Shown here: positions 41,046 through 49,189 of the stretch, one piece after another
How positions within the stretch are numbered: the stretch's first letter is position 1
How the letters are laid out: each line of letters starts with the position of its first letter
DNA from: Clostridia bacterium
GTDB taxonomy: Bacteria > Bacillota > Clostridia > Oscillospirales > Acutalibacteraceae
Assembly (NCBI GenBank): GCA_017473165.1
Contig: JAFUNA010000021.1
Location: forward strand, 1 to 64,000
DNA: 64,000 bases
Direction of reading: 5' to 3'
Program-made: the position numbers and the translations under genes
The notes under the pieces: generated by a model
Told to the model about the DNA's origin: nothing
Databases searched by the model: none
What the model saw: the letters and a program-made list of their open reading frames with translations, nothing else

Positions 41046-41933
41046 ATGACAAAAACCGCTTTTGTTGCAATCGTAGGATGTCCCAATGTGGGCAAATCCT
41101 CGCTTCTCAACAGAATGCTGGGTCAGAAGGTTGCAATCGTAACCCAGAAGCCCCAGACAACACGCACAAGAATCATGGGCGTGCTCACCGAGGGAGAAAC
41201 ACAGCTTGTTTTCACCGATACTCCCGGTTATCACCGCCCCAAAACCAAGCTCGGCGAAAAAATGATTAAAGCCGTCGGCGACGGAATAACGGGCGTTGAT
41301 GCCTGCCTTTTCGTAACCGAGCCCGAGGGTGAAATCAGAGAAACGGAGCTTGAGCTTCTCAAAAGGCTCAAGGCTGAAAAAGCTCCCGTTGTGCTTGCCA
41401 TCAACAAGATTGACACCGTGAAGCAGAAAGAACAGCTCATGGAGCGTATCGTTCAGTTTACAAGTGTCTATGACTTTGAGGCGGTTGTGCCCGTGAGTGC
41501 ACTCAAGAACGAAAACGTTGACGTTCTTATTTCGGAGCTAAAAAAACTGACTTATGAATCAGTTCATTTCTTCCCCGACGATACTCTCACCGACCAGCCC
41601 GAAAGGGTGCTTGCGGGCGAGATTATCCGTGAAAAAATGCTTCTTCTTCTCGATAAGGAAGTGCCCCACGGCGTTGCGGTCAGCATTGAAAAAATGCGTG
41701 AAAGACCCACGGGCGGAATCATGGATGTTGAGGCAACAATCTATTGCGAAAAGGATACCCACAAGGGCATAATCATCGGCAAAAAAGGCGATATGCTCAA
41801 GCGGATTTCCTCAAAGGCAAGAGTTGATATGGAAAATTTCTTCCAATGCAAAATCAACCTTCAATGCTGGGTAAAAGTTAAAGAGGGCTGGAGAAACCGA
41901 GAGGGTATTATCCACAACTTCGGTCTGGATTAA
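41046..41933 (+). CDS. era: GTPase Era
   Basis: 295 residues. GTPase motifs GCPNVGKSSLLN, DTPGYHRPK and NKID are followed by a type-II KH domain with IIIGKKGDMLKRISSKAR. Era binds 16S rRNA 3' end in 30S assembly, matching its ybeY neighbour. Starts 10 bases after dgkA with AGTGAGGA. Confidence 0.97.
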   Translation: MTKTAFVAIVGCPNVGKSSLLNRMLGQKVAIVTQKPQTTRTRIMGVLTEGETQLVFTDTPGYHRPKTKLGEKMIKAVGDGITGVDACLFVTEPEGEIRETELELLKRLKAEKAPVVLAINKIDTVKQKEQLMERIVQFTSVYDFEAVVPVSALKNENVDVLISELKKLTYESVHFFPDDTLTDQPERVLAGEIIREKMLLLLDKEVPHGVAVSIEKMRERPTGGIMDVEATIYCEKDTHKGIIIGKKGDMLKRISSKARVDMENFFQCKINLQCWVKVKEGWRNREGIIHNFGLD

Positions 41934-42062
41934 TTGTCTGATTGCGATAAATGCGATGCTTGACGTCTTTTCGCATTCGACGTATACCTGATACGCCTTC
42001 ATGCGAGAAAAACGCCAATCCTCATCATTTCCCGCTAATCATACAATCAATCCTAATTAATA
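41934..42062. repeat. Folded repeat element after era
   Basis: The element begins TTAATTGTCTGATTGCG and ends CGCTAATCATACAATCAATCCTAATTAA, partly complementary ends. A second imperfect stem pairs TTTTCGCATTCGACGTATA with TACGCCTTCATGCGAGAAAA. The 18-base direct repeat ATAAATGCGATGCTTGAC occurs at 41947-41964 and again at 42069-42086. No ORF. Possibly a REP/MITE element used as transcript end for era. Confidence 0.5.
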
Positions 42063-42152
42063 AGAATTATAAATGCGATGCTTGACACTTTTCATAATTT
42101 TCCGTTTATATCTTCCCGTTGAAAGGGCAAATTATTAACGGGAGATGATGAA

Positions 42153-42314
42153 ATGGACAGGAATGCCGCATGGCGAAAATTTTCCGAGTCGGGTTCGGTG
42201 GGAGATTATCTTGAATTCCGAAACTGCGTAAACTTAAGCTCATCGGGGGCAAAGCAAAATGAGAATGAATACCGACGCTCTGGTGCTCAGGGTCAAGGAT
42301 ACGGGGGAAAGTGA
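42153..42314 (+). CDS. yqzL: YqzL-like small protein overlapping recO
   Basis: A 53-codon ORF. The ATG at 42153 has CGGGAGATG upstream. The start MDRNAAWRKFSESGSVGDYL fits the YqzL family pattern (W-x-x-F-x-x-T/S-G-x-x-x-x-Y-L), and YqzL lies between era and recO in Bacillus as well. The C-terminal part overlaps recO by 56 bases in another frame, so only the first 25 residues are typical. Function is unknown. Confidence 0.6.
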   Translation: MDRNAAWRKFSESGSVGDYLEFRNCVNLSSSGAKQNENEYRRSGAQGQGYGGK

Positions 42315-42987
42315 CCGTCTGGTAACCCTGCTGACCTCCGAATTCGGAGTTTTGAGAGCCTTTGCCAACAGAGCAAAAAAAATAAACAGCAAAATGCACG
42401 GTGCAACCCAGTCCCTCTGTTATTCGGATTTTTCCGTCTATAAAAGCAGGGACAGCTACATAATTGACGATGCGGTGGCGAAAGAAGTTTTTTTTGAACT
42501 GCGTGATGACATCGAAAAGCTGGCTCTTGCACAATATTTCTGCTCTCTTGCAGAGGAGCTCGCTCCCGAAATGGAGCCTGCAAGGGATTTTTTGAGAGTG
42601 ATACTCAATTCGCTCCATCTGCTCCGCACCCAAAGAAGGTCAAAGGATTTTCTTAAGGCGGTAACGGAGCTCAAATTCATGGCATTTGTGGGCTTTATGC
42701 CCGACCTGACCGTTTGCTCCCGTTGCGGAAACGAGCCTGACGGAGAAATGCTTTTCAATGTTTCCGAGGGCTGCCTTTATTGCCAAGGCTGCGGAAGCGG
42801 CGAAAAAATAACGCCGGGCATTCTTGCGGCAATGCGTCATGTGTGTGCAAACCCCGTTGAAAGGATGTATTCCTTTTCTCTTCCCGAAAACGAAGAAAAA
42901 AGGCTGGCTTATATCTGCGAAAAATTTCTTCTGGCACAAACCAGACGCCAGTTCAAGGCTCTGGATTTTTATAAATCGCTATTTTAA
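42259..42987 (+). CDS. recO: DNA repair protein RecO
   Basis: 242 residues. The N-terminal OB fold has NTDALVLRVKDTGESDRLVTLLT (read in part), and the C-terminal region has a zinc finger CSRCG...CLYCQGC. Mediates RecA loading and strand annealing with RecR. Starts inside the yqzL-like ORF with GGGGGCAAAGC upstream. Confidence 0.94.
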   Translation: MRMNTDALVLRVKDTGESDRLVTLLTSEFGVLRAFANRAKKINSKMHGATQSLCYSDFSVYKSRDSYIIDDAVAKEVFFELRDDIEKLALAQYFCSLAEELAPEMEPARDFLRVILNSLHLLRTQRRSKDFLKAVTELKFMAFVGFMPDLTVCSRCGNEPDGEMLFNVSEGCLYCQGCGSGEKITPGILAAMRHVCANPVERMYSFSLPENEEKRLAYICEKFLLAQTRRQFKALDFYKSLF

Positions 42988-43008
42988 TAACGAAAGGAAT
43001 CTTACAAA

Positions 43009-44622
43009 ATGAAACAAGGCTTTTTACACAAGCTGTTCGGAACAACTCCGGGCACGGGCGTTCAGCCAAAAGAAGCAATCGCTTACAGCGTTGCAGGCTT
43101 CGGTCAAAATTTTATCTGTACCATCATCGGCTCTTACATAACGGTATTTATGACCGACGCACTTCTTTTCGGTGCTGACGGCGTTATGGTCGGCAGCGTA
43201 AAGGGTGCAACAGCTGTTGCTATCCTTATGCTCGGTGCTCGTATTTTTGACGCACTCAACGACCCCATCATGGGCTCTGTTGTTGACAAAACCCGCACAA
43301 AGTGGGGCAAATGCCGTCCTTATCTCAAGTGGATGGCAATTCCCATCGGAATTATGACAATTCTCTGCTTCCTTCCCGTTTTCAGTGCAGAAAAAATTTA
43401 TAACGGCTCACAGACAACTCTTGCCTTCACCGTAATCGGTGCTATCTATGTTGTTTGGAGCGTTACTTACACTATCGCAGACGTTCCCTATTGGGGCCTT
43501 TCAACCTGTCTTACAAACAACACGGTAACAAGAGGTAACATCCTTACCGTTGCCCGTATGTTCTGCACTGTCGGTGCAGGTATTGTTACCGTTTTCCTTC
43601 CCATGATAACAGGTGCAATCACCGAAAAGTTCAAGTATGCCGATACCGATGCCGACAAGGCTCTTATTCTTCAGAACAAGGCTGAAGCAATCGCAAACAT
43701 GGTTGCAAATCAGGGCATCACCGAAGCAGAAGCGGTCAAGACCTTTATCGGAACCGTAAAAGACGGTATGGAAATCGCAAACGCAGACACTCTTAAGTGG
43801 GTTTATTTCATTGCATCCGTTGTTCTTGTTGTTGCAGCTATCCCCATGTTCTTCTACGGCTTCAAGAACACACAGGAACGCTTCACATCAGACGAAAATT
43901 CCCCCTCATTCGGTCATAACCTCAAGCTCCTCTTCAAGAACGATCAGCTTCTTCTTATCGTTCTTTCCGGCGTTTTCGGCGGTGCAAGAATGGTTTATTC
44001 CTACACAGGCGGTCTTTACTTTGCAAAGTATGTTCTTCAGAACGAGGGTCTTTACGGAATCATAACCCTCCTTGTTGTTCCCGGCGGACTTGTTGCATCA
44101 ATCCTTGTTCCCTGGATGTCAAAGAAGTTCACAAAGAAATGGTCATATATCGCAGTTCACCTTTTCGGCGGCGTTGTTATGGCAATCATGTATTTCGTTG
44201 GCTACGATGCACCCTGGAAGATGGTTATCTGTGCAATCGGACTTGTTCTTCTCGGTATTCCCCAGGGCGTTAACAACATTATCACATATGCTATGATCGG
44301 CGATACCGTTGACTATCTTGAATGGAAAACAGGTGAAAGAGGCGAAGGCATCTGCTTTGCAATGCAGACTCTCATCAACAAAATCGGTATGGCAGTCGGT
44401 GCGTTTATCGGCGTTCTTTCAATGAGCATTGCAGGCATCAACGCAAGAACTTATGAGGTTGCAAATCCCGATGCACTCTGGGATGTTCTCGTGATTTCAG
44501 GTGTTGTAAGTATGTTTGCCTGTGCGGTTCCCATTTTCTTCTATAAAGTCACAGAGAAGAAGCAGGCGGAAATGGTTTCTGAAATCGAATCAAGAAAAGC
44601 AAAGGCAACTTCAGCAAAATAA
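43009..44622 (+). CDS. GPH-family sugar:cation symporter
   Basis: 537 residues, about 12 membrane segments, MFS_2/GPH type with DALNDPIMGSVVDKTRTKWGKCRPYLKW as the conserved loop (read in part). A longer central loop, about residues 200-250, is rich in Ala/Glu/Lys. Imports glycosides, pentosides or hexuronides with Na+ or H+. It has AAAGGAA upstream and is the first gene of a five-gene sugar cluster. Confidence 0.9.
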   Translation: MKQGFLHKLFGTTPGTGVQPKEAIAYSVAGFGQNFICTIIGSYITVFMTDALLFGADGVMVGSVKGATAVAILMLGARIFDALNDPIMGSVVDKTRTKWGKCRPYLKWMAIPIGIMTILCFLPVFSAEKIYNGSQTTLAFTVIGAIYVVWSVTYTIADVPYWGLSTCLTNNTVTRGNILTVARMFCTVGAGIVTVFLPMITGAITEKFKYADTDADKALILQNKAEAIANMVANQGITEAEAVKTFIGTVKDGMEIANADTLKWVYFIASVVLVVAAIPMFFYGFKNTQERFTSDENSPSFGHNLKLLFKNDQLLLIVLSGVFGGARMVYSYTGGLYFAKYVLQNEGLYGIITLLVVPGGLVASILVPWMSKKFTKKWSYIAVHLFGGVVMAIMYFVGYDAPWKMVICAIGLVLLGIPQGVNNIITYAMIGDTVDYLEWKTGERGEGICFAMQTLINKIGMAVGAFIGVLSMSIAGINARTYEVANPDALWDVLVISGVVSMFACAVPIFFYKVTEKKQAEMVSEIESRKAKATSAK

Positions 44623-44638
44623 GGAAGGCTACACAGAT

Positions 44639-45232
44639 ATGAAAACCCAAATAACACTCCCTGAAAATTACACTAAACTGCTCGATATAGATTTGCAGAA
44701 GAATAAAAAGCTTGCTTTACTTGTTAATTTGCTCGGCTTGGCGATAATTGCTGTTATGGTTGTAGCTGCACATATTTTTAACCCTGTCAGCATGATTTTT
44801 GATATGTCAGAAGGTTTGGGCGTATACTTTGCGAGATTTGCGGTAATTGCAATTGGGGCTGTTGCTTACATACTCCTGCATGAGATTGTGCATGGAATAT
44901 GTATGAAGCATTTCAGCGGTATGAAGCCGACTTACGGTTTTACGGGTCTTTACGCATACGCAGGCAGTAAAGCATATTTCAATAAAAGAGACTATATAAT
45001 AATCACACTTGCTCCCATTGTTGTGTGGGGTATAGTTCTTGCGGTTATAAATGTGTTTGTTCATGAGTCATGGTTTTGGGTTGTATATTTTATTCAGATT
45101 ATTAATGTTTCGGGTGCGGCAGGGGATATTTATGTAACCGTTAAATTTTCAAAACTGCCGCCCGATATTCTTGTAAATGATACAGGTGTTGCAATGACCG
45201 TTTATACAAAAGAAAATGAGGTAAAACAATGA
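44639..45232 (+). CDS. DUF3267 putative membrane metalloprotease
   Basis: 197 residues with four membrane segments and the HExxH motif LLHEIVHGICMKHF, typical of DUF3267. Site-2-protease-like topology is likely. The gene is more A+T rich than its neighbours, suggesting acquisition. It starts 17 bases after the symporter and its stop overlaps the YibE/F start as ATGA. Confidence 0.8.
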   Translation: MKTQITLPENYTKLLDIDLQKNKKLALLVNLLGLAIIAVMVVAAHIFNPVSMIFDMSEGLGVYFARFAVIAIGAVAYILLHEIVHGICMKHFSGMKPTYGFTGLYAYAGSKAYFNKRDYIIITLAPIVVWGIVLAVINVFVHESWFWVVYFIQIINVSGAAGDIYVTVKFSKLPPDILVNDTGVAMTVYTKENEVKQ

Positions 45233-46383
45233 AAAACAAGCAGACAATATACCAGATTATTGCGGTATTTGTATCGGCTTTGGTTATTCTTTGTGCCTAC
45301 CTTTTTATCGTCGGCGACGGAACGATTTTCAAAGGCGAAATGGAAGGCGAAACAATCCGCTGCCGTGTTATCCGTGTAACCGAAGCGGTAACGGGCAATG
45401 TTTCGGGTGAAAACGAGTTTGTGACCGTGCGTTTCAAGGCACAGGCTCTCAACACCGATTTGAGAGGCAAAACCCTTGACGTTATTCAGGAAATCGACAA
45501 GTCCTATGCCTTCAGCCCCCGACAGGTTGAGCAGAATGACAAAATCCTTGTTGAAAGCTATACGCAGGACGGAGTGACACACTATTACTTCGGCGATTTC
45601 GTGAGAATTACGCCGCTTCTGTGGCTTCTGGCAATTTTCTGCATTCTTGTGATAGTATTTTCAAAAATGCAGGGACTCAAAACCGTTATTTCTCTCGGAT
45701 TTACCTGCCTTTCGGTCTTTGTTGTTCTTGTTCCCGCAATCCTTAACGGACACAACATCTATTTCTGGTCAATCGCCGTTTGCGTTTTCATAACGGTTAT
45801 GACCTTAAGCATTATCAGCGGATTCAACAAGAAGGCTCTCTGTGCGGGCATAGGCTGCGTTTGCGGTGTGCTCTGTGCGGGCTTGATTGTGCTGATAATG
45901 GACAAATTTATGAACATGACGGGTCTGCTGGAGGAGGAGTCAATCTATCTTTTCCAGCTTTATCCCGATAATCCCATTAACCTCAAGGCGATTATTTTTG
46001 CCATGATAATCGTCGGTGCGGTCGGTGCGGTTATGGACGTTTCAATGTCCATTTCTTCGTCGCTTTATGAGCTTCGCCTCAAATCCCCCGAAATAAAGCC
46101 AAAGGAGCTTATGAAATCGGGCTTTACAATCGGCAGGGATATGATGGGCACAATGGCAAACACCCTTGTTCTTGCCTATATCGGCAGCTCGCTGACCTGC
46201 GTTTTGCTGCTTGTTGCATATAATGCAAATATAGAGCAGGTTATAAACAAGGAGCTTATCGTTGCGGAAATTCTGCAGGCACTTGCGGGCAGCATGGGAA
46301 TGCTTCTCACTCTGCCGCTGACAAGTGCAATCTGTGCTGTGCTATATTACGGAAAGGAAGATAAATCCAATGCCGCTGGTTAA
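45229..46383 (+). CDS. YibE/F-like multispan membrane protein
   Basis: 384 residues. One N-terminal anchor, an extracytoplasmic domain of about 90 residues, then about 7 membrane helices with MDVSMSISSSLYEL and GRDMMGTMANTLVLAYIGSSL, the YibE/F signature. Function unknown. It overlaps DUF3267 by 4 bases and the aldolase by 14. Confidence 0.88.
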   Translation: MKNKQTIYQIIAVFVSALVILCAYLFIVGDGTIFKGEMEGETIRCRVIRVTEAVTGNVSGENEFVTVRFKAQALNTDLRGKTLDVIQEIDKSYAFSPRQVEQNDKILVESYTQDGVTHYYFGDFVRITPLLWLLAIFCILVIVFSKMQGLKTVISLGFTCLSVFVVLVPAILNGHNIYFWSIAVCVFITVMTLSIISGFNKKALCAGIGCVCGVLCAGLIVLIMDKFMNMTGLLEEESIYLFQLYPDNPINLKAIIFAMIIVGAVGAVMDVSMSISSSLYELRLKSPEIKPKELMKSGFTIGRDMMGTMANTLVLAYIGSSLTCVLLLVAYNANIEQVINKELIVAEILQALAGSMGMLLTLPLTSAICAVLYYGKEDKSNAAG

Positions 46384-47215
46384 AATGAGTCCTCTTCTTC
46401 AAAAAGCAAGGCAGGAGGGCTATGCTGTGGGCAGCTTCAGCGTTGCCAACATGGAAATGGTGCTCGGCGTGCTGAAAGCCGTTGAGGAAACCAAAAGCCC
46501 CGCCATAATTCAGATAGCCGAGGTAAGGCTCAATCATTCCCCTCTGGAGCTTATCGGACCTTTGATGGTAGCCGCCGCAAAAGCAAGCTCCGTGCCCGTT
46601 GCCGTTCATTTTGACCACGGTAAAACCACGGAGAAAATAAAGCAGGCTCTTGAATTCGGTTTCACAAGCGTTATGCTTGATGGCTCACATCTTCCGTTTG
46701 AAGAAAATGCAAGAATTACTGCTGAAACAAAGCAGCTTGCATCGGAATATGATGCCGACTGCGAGGGTGAAATCGGCTGCGTAGGCGGAAGCGAAGACGG
46801 CAGCGAGGATATCGCAATCAACTGCACTTCTCCCGTACAGGCTCTTGAATTTTACGAAAAAACGGGAGTTGACGCCCTTGCCGTTGCAATCGGTAATGCT
46901 CACGGCAACTATAAGCAGGCTCCGAAGCTCCGTTTTGACATTCTTGAAGAAACTGCAGGTCTTGTGAAAGCTCCTCTTGTTCTTCACGGAGGAACCGGAA
47001 TTCTTCCCGACGATTTCAAAAAGTGTATAAAGCTCGGAATCAATAAAATAAACATTGCAACCGCAACCTTTGACAGCGTTGAGCAAAGTGCAAGAGAAGC
47101 CTATGCCGCACAGGCAATCAAGGGCTACTACGATTTGCAGACCGCCGAGGTTGAGGGTGCGTATAGAAACGCAATGAAGCATATAGAAATATTCGGCTGT
47201 GCAAACAAAGCCTGA
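46370..47215 (+). CDS. Class II fructose-bisphosphate aldolase-family enzyme
   Basis: 281 residues. Zinc and substrate motifs VHFDHGKT, EGEIGCVGG, GNAHGNYK and LVLHGGTGI. Cleaves a ketose bisphosphate or a tagatose/inositol-derived substrate. Adjacent IolC-like kinase makes IolJ-type (6-phospho-5-dehydro-2-deoxygluconate) or KbaY/GatY-type specificity plausible. Start 46370 chosen by overlap with the upstream gene and GGAAG site. Confidence 0.88.
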   Translation: MPLVKMSPLLQKARQEGYAVGSFSVANMEMVLGVLKAVEETKSPAIIQIAEVRLNHSPLELIGPLMVAAAKASSVPVAVHFDHGKTTEKIKQALEFGFTSVMLDGSHLPFEENARITAETKQLASEYDADCEGEIGCVGGSEDGSEDIAINCTSPVQALEFYEKTGVDALAVAIGNAHGNYKQAPKLRFDILEETAGLVKAPLVLHGGTGILPDDFKKCIKLGINKINIATATFDSVEQSAREAYAAQAIKGYYDLQTAEVEGAYRNAMKHIEIFGCANKA

Positions 47216-47229
47216 AAGGATGATATATA

Positions 47230-48249
47230 ATGAGTTACATAGAATTTGACAGCAAAAAGCCTCTTGACGTTATCCCCATCGGTCGAATCGCAATCGATTT
47301 TAACCCCACGGATATGAATATGCCTCTTTCGCAGAGCAGCAATTTCAACAAGTATGTGGGCGGTTCGCCCGCAAATATCGCAGTCGGACTTGCAAGACTG
47401 GGTGCAAAGTGCGGATTTATCGCAAGAGTTTCCGATGACCAGTTCGGCGATTATGTTGAAAACTATTTCAAGGCAGACGGAATTGACGTTTCACACGTTT
47501 TCAGATGCGAAAACGGCGAAAAGCTTGGTCTGACCTTCACGGAAATCCTCAGCCCCACACAGAGCAGTATTCTTATGTACCGCGAGGGTGTTGCAGACCT
47601 TCAGGTCTGCGTTGACGATGTTGACGAGGAATATATCAAGCAGGCAAAGGCAGTTGTTATTTCGGGCACGGCACTTTGTGCAAGCCCTTCAAGAGAAGCG
47701 GCACTCAAAACCCTTTTCCTTGCAAAGAAAAACGGCGTTGTTGTTATCTTTGATATCGACTACAGAAGCTATACCTGGAAGAATAAGGATGAAATATCGC
47801 TTTATTATTCAATCGCCGCAAAGAACAGCGACATTGTTCTCGGATCAAGAGAAGAATTTGACCTCACAGAAGCGGTTGAGGGCGTTTGTGCAAGCGACGA
47901 GGAATCCGCTGCACGCTGGTTTTCCTACGGCAACAAAATCGTAATCATCAAGCACGGCAAGGAAGGCTCTGTTGCATATCTTGATGACGGCTCGGCTTAT
48001 AAGGTTAAGCCCTTCCCCGTAAAGATGCTCAAGGGCTTCGGCGGCGGCGACGGCTACGCATCGGCGTTTATTTATTCGCTCCTTAACGGCAAGAGCGTTC
48101 CCGATGCACTTGAATTTGCAACCGCATCGGCATCAATGCTTGTTTCGGCACACAGCTGCTCTGCGGCAATGCCCTCTGCAGAAGCCGTTCAGGAATTCAT
48201 CAACAAAACCAAACCCGTGTCGGGCGAGGTTATCGAGAAGATAAAGTAA
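47230..48249 (+). CDS. PfkB-family sugar kinase, IolC-like
   Basis: 339 residues with VGGSPANIAVGLARLG at the N-terminus and the ATP site FGGGDGYASAFIY. The opening DVIPIGRIAIDFNP and the overall length match 5-dehydro-2-deoxygluconokinase (IolC). With the aldolase it could complete a short inositol-like branch, but other iol genes are not in this window. Confidence 0.82.
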   Translation: MSYIEFDSKKPLDVIPIGRIAIDFNPTDMNMPLSQSSNFNKYVGGSPANIAVGLARLGAKCGFIARVSDDQFGDYVENYFKADGIDVSHVFRCENGEKLGLTFTEILSPTQSSILMYREGVADLQVCVDDVDEEYIKQAKAVVISGTALCASPSREAALKTLFLAKKNGVVVIFDIDYRSYTWKNKDEISLYYSIAAKNSDIVLGSREEFDLTEAVEGVCASDEESAARWFSYGNKIVIIKHGKEGSVAYLDDGSAYKVKPFPVKMLKGFGGGDGYASAFIYSLLNGKSVPDALEFATASASMLVSAHSCSAAMPSAEAVQEFINKTKPVSGEVIEKIK

Positions 48250-48256
48250 AATGAAA

Positions 48257-48542
48257 GGGGTCGGTTAATTCCGACCCCACAGTTTGTCGAAAAAGTTATT
48301 ATAAACATGAAAAATTGCTCAACAAAATTGCCTCCCCTTCAGGGGAGGTGGATTTTGCAAAGCAAAAGACGGAGGGGTTTATCGGTGAAATCTTTTACAA
48401 ATCAATGATTTTACGCAAAATCCGAAACTCCTTCAGTCACTCCGTGACAGCTCCCTCTCAAGGGAGCCGAAACAGCGAACTGCAGTTTATTTTCAAAAAT
48501 TGAGTTTATCGATAGTCAAAGGGGTCAGAATTAACCGACCCC
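48257..48542. repeat. MITE-like element with 22-base terminal inverted repeats
   Basis: Ends are GGGGTCGGTTAATTCCGACC(CC) at 48257-48278 and a reverse complement copy at 48521-48542 with one mismatch. Each end is itself a hairpin. Inside are CCTCCCC-TTCA-GGGGAGG (48331-48348), GTCAC-TCC-GTGAC and GGCTCCC-type hairpins (about 48448-48470). No transposase or ORF. Such hairpin-rich repeats are common between genes of Oscillospiraceae. This covers almost the whole gap between the sugar kinase and the tRNA promoter. Confidence 0.65.
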
Positions 48543-48567
48543 GATTACAAAATTCGCTTTTGTTTTC

Positions 48568-48596
48568 TTGACATTTTATAATGTTTAGTGTATAGT
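48568..48596 (+). promoter_or_regulatory. tRNA-Arg promoter
   Basis: TTGACA, 17-base spacer, TATAGT, 21 bases before the mature tRNA 5' end. Confidence 0.75.
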
Positions 48597-48617
48597 CACT
48601 TTTGCAATTTGATATTT

Positions 48618-48694
48618 CCGCCCGTGGCGCAGTTGGATAACGCAGCAGATTCCGATTCTGAAGAACGGGGGTTCAAATCCCTTCGGGCGGGCCA
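48618..48694 (+). tRNA. tRNA-Arg (CCG anticodon), CCA encoded
   Basis: Cloverleaf folds by eye: acceptor CCGCCCG / CGGGCGG, D-arm GCGC...ACGC with GG in the loop, anticodon arm with loop TTCCGAT (anticodon CCG), variable loop AGAAC, T-arm GGGGG TTCAAAT CCCTT, discriminator G and an encoded CCA. The mature tRNA is 74 bases plus CCA. The anticodon stem has one mismatch at its base (G27-A43). Confidence 0.92.
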
Positions 48695-48826
48695 AACAGC
48701 GCCTCTTGCGAGGCTAAAAGAAGAAAGAATAGAGAATAAATATGAAATAATAAAACAAGTGTTTTTGCGCTGTTTGTATTATTCTTTATTCGATATTCTT
48801 TTTTCTTTATTCTTTTGAGGTGGAAA
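48694..48826 (+). other. Long imperfect hairpin upstream of the four-helix-bundle gene
   Basis: AAACAGCGC (48694-48702) pairs perfectly with GCGCTGTTT (48767-48775). A purine-rich strand (about 48715-48754, AGAAGAAAGAATAGAG...) is imperfectly complementary to a pyrimidine-rich strand (about 48776-48815, ...TTCTTTTTTCTTTATTC). No ORF. It may be the stem of an IVS-like mobile element. Confidence 0.5.
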
Positions 48827-49186
48827 ATGAAAGAAAATATATTGTTAGACAAATCCTTGGAATTTGCTGTGCGAATAGTAAAGCTCTATAAATATCTCGT
48901 TAAAGAGAAAAAAGAAACAATTATTTCAAAGCAAATTATTCGCTCCGGAACAAGCATCAGCGCAAATGCAAATGAAGCTGTTTACGGTGTTTCAAAAGCT
49001 GATTTTGTTGCTAAACTTCAGATTTCACTTAAAAAAACCGCAGAAACAGAATATTGGTTAAGACTTTTGGCGTTGTCGGAATATATTACGAAACAAGAGG
49101 GCGAATCGTTGCTTAATGATTGTTTGGAAATCAAAAGAATTCTTGTTTCAACTCTAAACACAGCCAAAAACAGTTCAAGGGGATGA
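48827..49186 (+). CDS. Four-helix-bundle protein (23S rRNA intervening-sequence protein family)
   Basis: 119 residues of four amphipathic helices: LLDKSLEFAVRIVKLYKYL, IISKQIIRSGTSISANANEA, AKLQISLKKTAETEYWL and LNDCLEIKRILVSTLNTA. This is the S23/IVP family first known from insertions in bacterial 23S rRNA, and related to the Avd accessory protein of diversity-generating retroelements. Free-standing copies are common in metagenomes and their function is unknown. GAGGTGG precedes the ATG. Confidence 0.88.
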   Translation: MKENILLDKSLEFAVRIVKLYKYLVKEKKETIISKQIIRSGTSISANANEAVYGVSKADFVAKLQISLKKTAETEYWLRLLALSEYITKQEGESLLNDCLEIKRILVSTLNTAKNSSRG

Positions 49187-49189
49187 TCT

